A DNA stretch of 64,000 nucleotides. Source: Hydractinia symbiolongicarpus (taxonomy: Eukaryota; Cnidaria; Hydrozoa; Anthoathecata; Hydractiniidae). Below the pieces are notes generated by a model that was given only the letters and a program-made list of their open reading frames with translations, was not told the DNA's origin and did no database searches. The stretch spans positions 23,168,001 through 23,232,000 of the forward strand of contig NC_079888.1 of assembly GCF_029227915.1 (NCBI RefSeq). Reading direction: 5' to 3'. The translations under genes were made by a program, and so were the position numbers. Of the stretch, positions 63,590 to 64,000 are shown one piece after another; position 1 is the first letter of the stretch, and every line of letters begins with the position of its first letter.

Positions 63590-64000
63590 CGTTTGGGAAA
63601 TGAGTTTACTCCCTGGTTATTTTTTTTGTATACTTTTGACTATACGGGCCGAGTACGGGATTTACAAGAAATCGCAGGTTTTCGTTTGCCGGCGATTAAA
63701 CTTCTTTTACTCAGCGTCTCATCAAAAATGAAAGCATTTTTAAAAACTACAAGTCTCATGCGTTTTAGTGGTGAAAAAATAATTTAAAAAATCGTTGGGG
63801 AAATGAGTTTACACCCTGGGTACTTTCTTTGTATACTTTTGACTATACGGGCCGAGTCTGGGATTTACGGGAAATCGCAGGTTTTCTTTTGCCGGCGATT
63901 AAACTTCTTTTATTCAGCGTCTCATCAAAAATTAAAACATTTTTAAAAACTACAAGTCTCATACGTTTTAGTGGTGAAAAAATAATTTAAAAATTCGTTC

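Larger units (their letters stand above)
61266..64000 (+). repeat. Satellite array segment E, + orientation
   Basis: About 13 monomers of 203 bp, again in the + orientation, run past the window end. They carry, in reverse, the markers of D2-right: CATGGGCTTTAGTGG, GAGTTTACACCCTGG, AAATACTACAAG and GGGAAGTCGCGGG. No gene or unique sequence is seen. Confidence 0.97.

Noticed and set aside
1-64000. About 100 open frames of 60-137 codons with very similar predicted proteins (containing FTPWVLSLYTF and LLLFSVSSKMK).
   Set aside because: They are one phase of the monomer read repeatedly. Two further phases give other equally recurrent frames (GYFLCILLTIRA). Stops recur each unit because the period is 202-203 bp, many frames begin only at TTG or GTG, indels are not kept in threes, and there is no codon-position bias in substitutions. 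No protein family is recognised.
1-64000. Regularly spaced repeats as a CRISPR array.
   Set aside because: There are no unique spacers: the whole 202-203 bp unit is repeated head to tail, and there are no cas genes.
1-64000. rRNA spacer, tRNA, 5S or histone repeat as origin of the tandem unit.
   Set aside because: No conserved RNA gene sequence, A/B box pair or protein motif could be recognised in the 203-bp unit on either strand.
1-64000. Telomeric or subtelomeric simple repeats.
   Set aside because: No runs of TTAGGG, TTAGG, TTTAGGG or similar short repeats are present; GGGATTTAGGG is a single occurrence inside a monomer variant.

Overview
The whole window is one satellite DNA array. It contains no recognisable gene, RNA gene, transposon or CRISPR array. 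The unit is an AT-rich monomer of about 202-203 bp (about 38% GC by hand count of one consensus), repeated head to tail roughly 310 times. In the + direction the landmarks in order are CGTTCGGGAAATGAG, CTTTCTTTGTATAC, GACTATACGGGCC, GGGATTTACGGGAAATCGC, TTTTCGTTTGCCGGCGATTA, TTCAGCGTCTCATC, ACTACAAGTCTCATGCG, and an A-rich end with TAATTTAAAAAATCG. Such a homogenised array with higher-order repeats (HORs) points to a eukaryotic chromosome, most likely centromeric, pericentromeric or other heterochromatin. CpG is not depleted (about 13 per monomer against about 7 expected), which argues against a heavily CpG-methylated genome. I do not recognise the satellite and cannot name the species.

Layout by orientation: A, 1-5800 (+); B, 5801-7750 (-); C, 7751-18244 (+); D1, 18245-43242 (-); a run of 500 N at 43243-43742; D2, 43743-61265 (-); E, 61266-64000 (+). 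There are therefore four head-to-head or tail-to-tail switches. Segment B can be explained closely as a later in-place inversion of about 1.95 kb. Flipping it back restores monomer phase at both ends to within 2 bp and 1 bp, and also restores the order of rare monomer variants seen in uninverted copies elsewhere. The other switches are less simple.

Inside each segment, monomers are organised in nested multi-monomer repeats: 504 bp (2.5-mer), 609 (3-mer), 1015 (5-mer), 1213 (6-mer), 1820 (9-mer), 2231 and 2637 (11- and 13-mer) and 2833 (14-mer). A block of more than 3 kb is repeated 11,144 bp away. Length differences between copies are almost always whole numbers of monomers, the signature of unequal exchange. 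Two monomer types, CCAAGCCCGGG and CCGAGTCCGGG, are distributed regionally: D1-left is nearly all the first type and D2 nearly all the second. A 99-bp truncated monomer is confined to A and B.

The many short open frames are frames within the monomer. They are reset every unit because 203 is not a multiple of three, many lack an ATG, and I regard none as a gene. Nothing here looks like an encoded biological system. The interest lies in satellite structure: inversion scars, HOR history and two conserved hairpin-forming dyads per monomer.
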